Shown: piece by piece, positions 4,659 to 5,635 of the stretch
Position numbering within the stretch: the stretch's first letter is position 1
How the letters are laid out: the number at the start of each line of letters is the position of its first letter
Origin: Desulfonatronospira sp.
Lineage (GTDB): Bacteria > Desulfobacterota > Desulfovibrionia > Desulfovibrionales > Desulfonatronovibrionaceae
Length of the DNA stretch: 5,635 nt
Direction: 5' to 3'
Assembly (NCBI GenBank): GCA_003554505.1
Contig: PWGS01000083.1
Span: 1-5,635 of the forward strand
Translations under genes and position numbers: made by a program
The notes under the pieces: generated by a model
Seen by the model: the letters and a program-made list of their open reading frames with translations, nothing else
What the model was told of the DNA's origin: nothing
Databases searched by the model: none

Positions 4659-5585
4659 TTATTCAAAGTTATCTTTATACCTCTTCCAGAATTCCTCCGG
4701 TGTAAAGTAATGCTCCTGGGTGCCGTGGTGCTCCACTGCATAAGCTGCGCTGGTAAGACCCACTTTGGCCGCCTCGGACACGCTCCGTCCATCGGCCAGG
4801 CCCTTGATGAGCCCGGCACGGAATCCGTCCCCGGCCCCGGTGGGATCCACCACCTGGGACACTCTGGCCGCAGGCAGGACAGAGTCATCCCCGCCGTTTA
4901 TCACCGAACAGCCCTGTTCACCCAGGGGAGTAATAATATTTTCAGTGTACTCAAGCAGTTCTGCTTTACTTTTGCCGGTATTCTTCATGATCATTTCCAG
5001 TTCGTAGTCGTTGGCTATGAGAATATATGAACCGCTGATCATATCCAGCATCTTCTCCCCGGAAAAAGCCGGTATATTCTGGCCCGGATCGAATATATAG
5101 CGTACTTTCTTCTCCCGGTATTTGCGGCTGTAATTGTACATATCATCCAGGTTGCCCGGGGATACTATGGCCAGCGTAGCTTCCGGGGAAATCCGGTCGA
5201 AGTTGTACAGGGAGGAATGGTTCATGGCAGCCGGGTTGAATCCGGTTATCTGGTTGTCCGACTTGTCTGTGGTTATATAGGCTGATGCCGTCAGGTCGTC
5301 TTCCATGACCCGGATGCTTTCCCGGCTTACGCCGTGCTTCTGCATCCATTTTTCATAGTTTCCGAAATCCTTTCCCACAGTGGCCAGGATCTCCGGGTCT
5401 TCACCCAGAAGCTTCAGGGTGAAGGCAATATTGCCGGCGGTTCCTCCGAATTTTTCAATAAGGCCGTCGACCAGGAAGCATACATTCAGGATGTGTATCT
5501 TGTCCGGCATGATATGGTCTGCAAATTTGCCCGGAAAAGGCATGATCCGGTCATAAGCAACAGATCCCGAAACCAAAATCTTCAT
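4659..5585 (-). CDS. PfkB-family kinase, probable adenosine kinase (AdoK-like)
   Basis: This 308-residue cytoplasmic ribokinase-fold enzyme probably phosphorylates adenosine to AMP with ATP. Family features are GSVAYDRIMPFPGKF (7-21) with D12 at the ribose-binding position, the GG-containing FGGTAGNIAF (46-55), NDYE (192-195), and the PfkB signature DPTGAGDGFRAG (247-258) with catalytic base D253. The order GS-A-D--M-FPG-F, FLVD-L, GG-AGN-AF and GTQE near the C-terminus closely follows Mycobacterium tuberculosis AdoK as I recall it. This supports adenosine rather than fructose or ribose, though another nucleoside or sugar is possible. Length is near the usual 310-325. Start 5585 is supported by AGGAAGG (5591-5597) 5 bases upstream and by N-terminal agreement with AdoK, although the frame stays open to the window edge. 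The APH-fold kinase follows after 65 bases. Confidence 0.93.
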   Translation of the reverse strand: MKILVSGSVAYDRIMPFPGKFADHIMPDKIHILNVCFLVDGLIEKFGGTAGNIAFTLKLLGEDPEILATVGKDFGNYEKWMQKHGVSRESIRVMEDDLTASAYITTDKSDNQITGFNPAAMNHSSLYNFDRISPEATLAIVSPGNLDDMYNYSRKYREKKVRYIFDPGQNIPAFSGEKMLDMISGSYILIANDYELEMIMKNTGKSKAELLEYTENIITPLGEQGCSVINGGDDSVLPAARVSQVVDPTGAGDGFRAGLIKGLADGRSVSEAAKVGLTSAAYAVEHHGTQEHYFTPEEFWKRYKDNFE

Positions 5586-5590
5586 TTCAA

Positions 5591-5597
5591 CCTTCCT
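5591..5597 (-). promoter_or_regulatory. Shine-Dalgarno of the adenosine-kinase-like gene
   Basis: The minus strand reads AGGAAGG 5 bases before the ATG at 5585. This favours that start over any extension into the open frame beyond it. Confidence 0.7.
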
Positions 5598-5607
5598 TTG
5601 TTTTTCA

Positions 5608-5635
5608 TGACCCTCTACCTGGAAAGGCCGGGTCA
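5608..5635. other. Inverted repeat at the right window edge
   Basis: TGACCC (5608-5613) and GGGTCA (5630-5635) form a 6-bp inverted repeat, with a short inner CCT/AGG pairing. It lies upstream of the adenosine-kinase-like gene and could be an operator, or a terminator whose tail is beyond the window. The edge prevents a decision. Confidence 0.25.

Noticed and set aside
5586..5635. The C-terminal end of an upstream gene, or an N-terminal extension of the adenosine-kinase-like gene.
   Set aside because: Fifty bases are too few to judge. The frame is open to the edge, but the Shine-Dalgarno at 5591-5597 and the AdoK-like N-terminus favour the start at 5585.

Overview
The window holds six protein-coding genes, all on the minus strand, so transcription runs from the right edge to the left edge. 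They are packed tightly, with gaps of 27 to 212 bases and one 1-base overlap. I see no rRNA, tRNA, CRISPR array, insertion sequence or phage gene. The set looks like ordinary bacterial chromosome. The GC-leaning codon use, the MiaB and DUF151 sequence types and the KYKM tail of the DUF151 protein fit Desulfobacterota, most likely Desulfovibrionales. That placement is inference from protein flavour, not a database result.

Layout in transcription order. (1) 5585-4659 encodes a PfkB-fold sugar/nucleoside kinase that closely resembles mycobacterial-type adenosine kinase. (2) 4593-3487 encodes an APH-fold (aminoglycoside phosphotransferase-like) small-molecule kinase of unknown substrate. It starts 65 bases after gene 1, behind a strong Shine-Dalgarno. 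(3) 3486-3275 is a 212-base intergenic region with two stem-loops, each followed by TGCCCYA-type heptamers. The longer heptamer array has seven units and ends 4 bases from the gene 2 stop codon. (4) 3274-1943 encodes MiaB, the tRNA methylthiotransferase. (5) 1943-1446 encodes a DUF151 'bifunctional nuclease' protein that overlaps the miaB stop in a TAATG junction. (6) 1418-759 encodes a PHP-domain metal-dependent phosphoesterase, 27 bases downstream. (7) 655-1 encodes a Sir2 NAD-dependent protein deacylase, cut by the left window edge before its C-terminus.

Genes 4-6 look like one operon, possibly with the sirtuin attached. Genes 1-2 look like a second two-gene kinase unit. A shared theme is possible but unproven: MiaB consumes S-adenosylmethionine, adenosine kinase can recover adenosine from the S-adenosylhomocysteine arm of that metabolism, and the sirtuin links to NAD status.

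I do not see a clear new defence or mobile system. The most distinctive signal is the non-coding block 3328-3482: a hairpin-plus-heptamer module present twice, whose minus (transcript-sense) strand also forms a canonical G-quadruplex motif. The divergent APH-fold kinase and its adenosine-kinase partner are the most interesting coding items.
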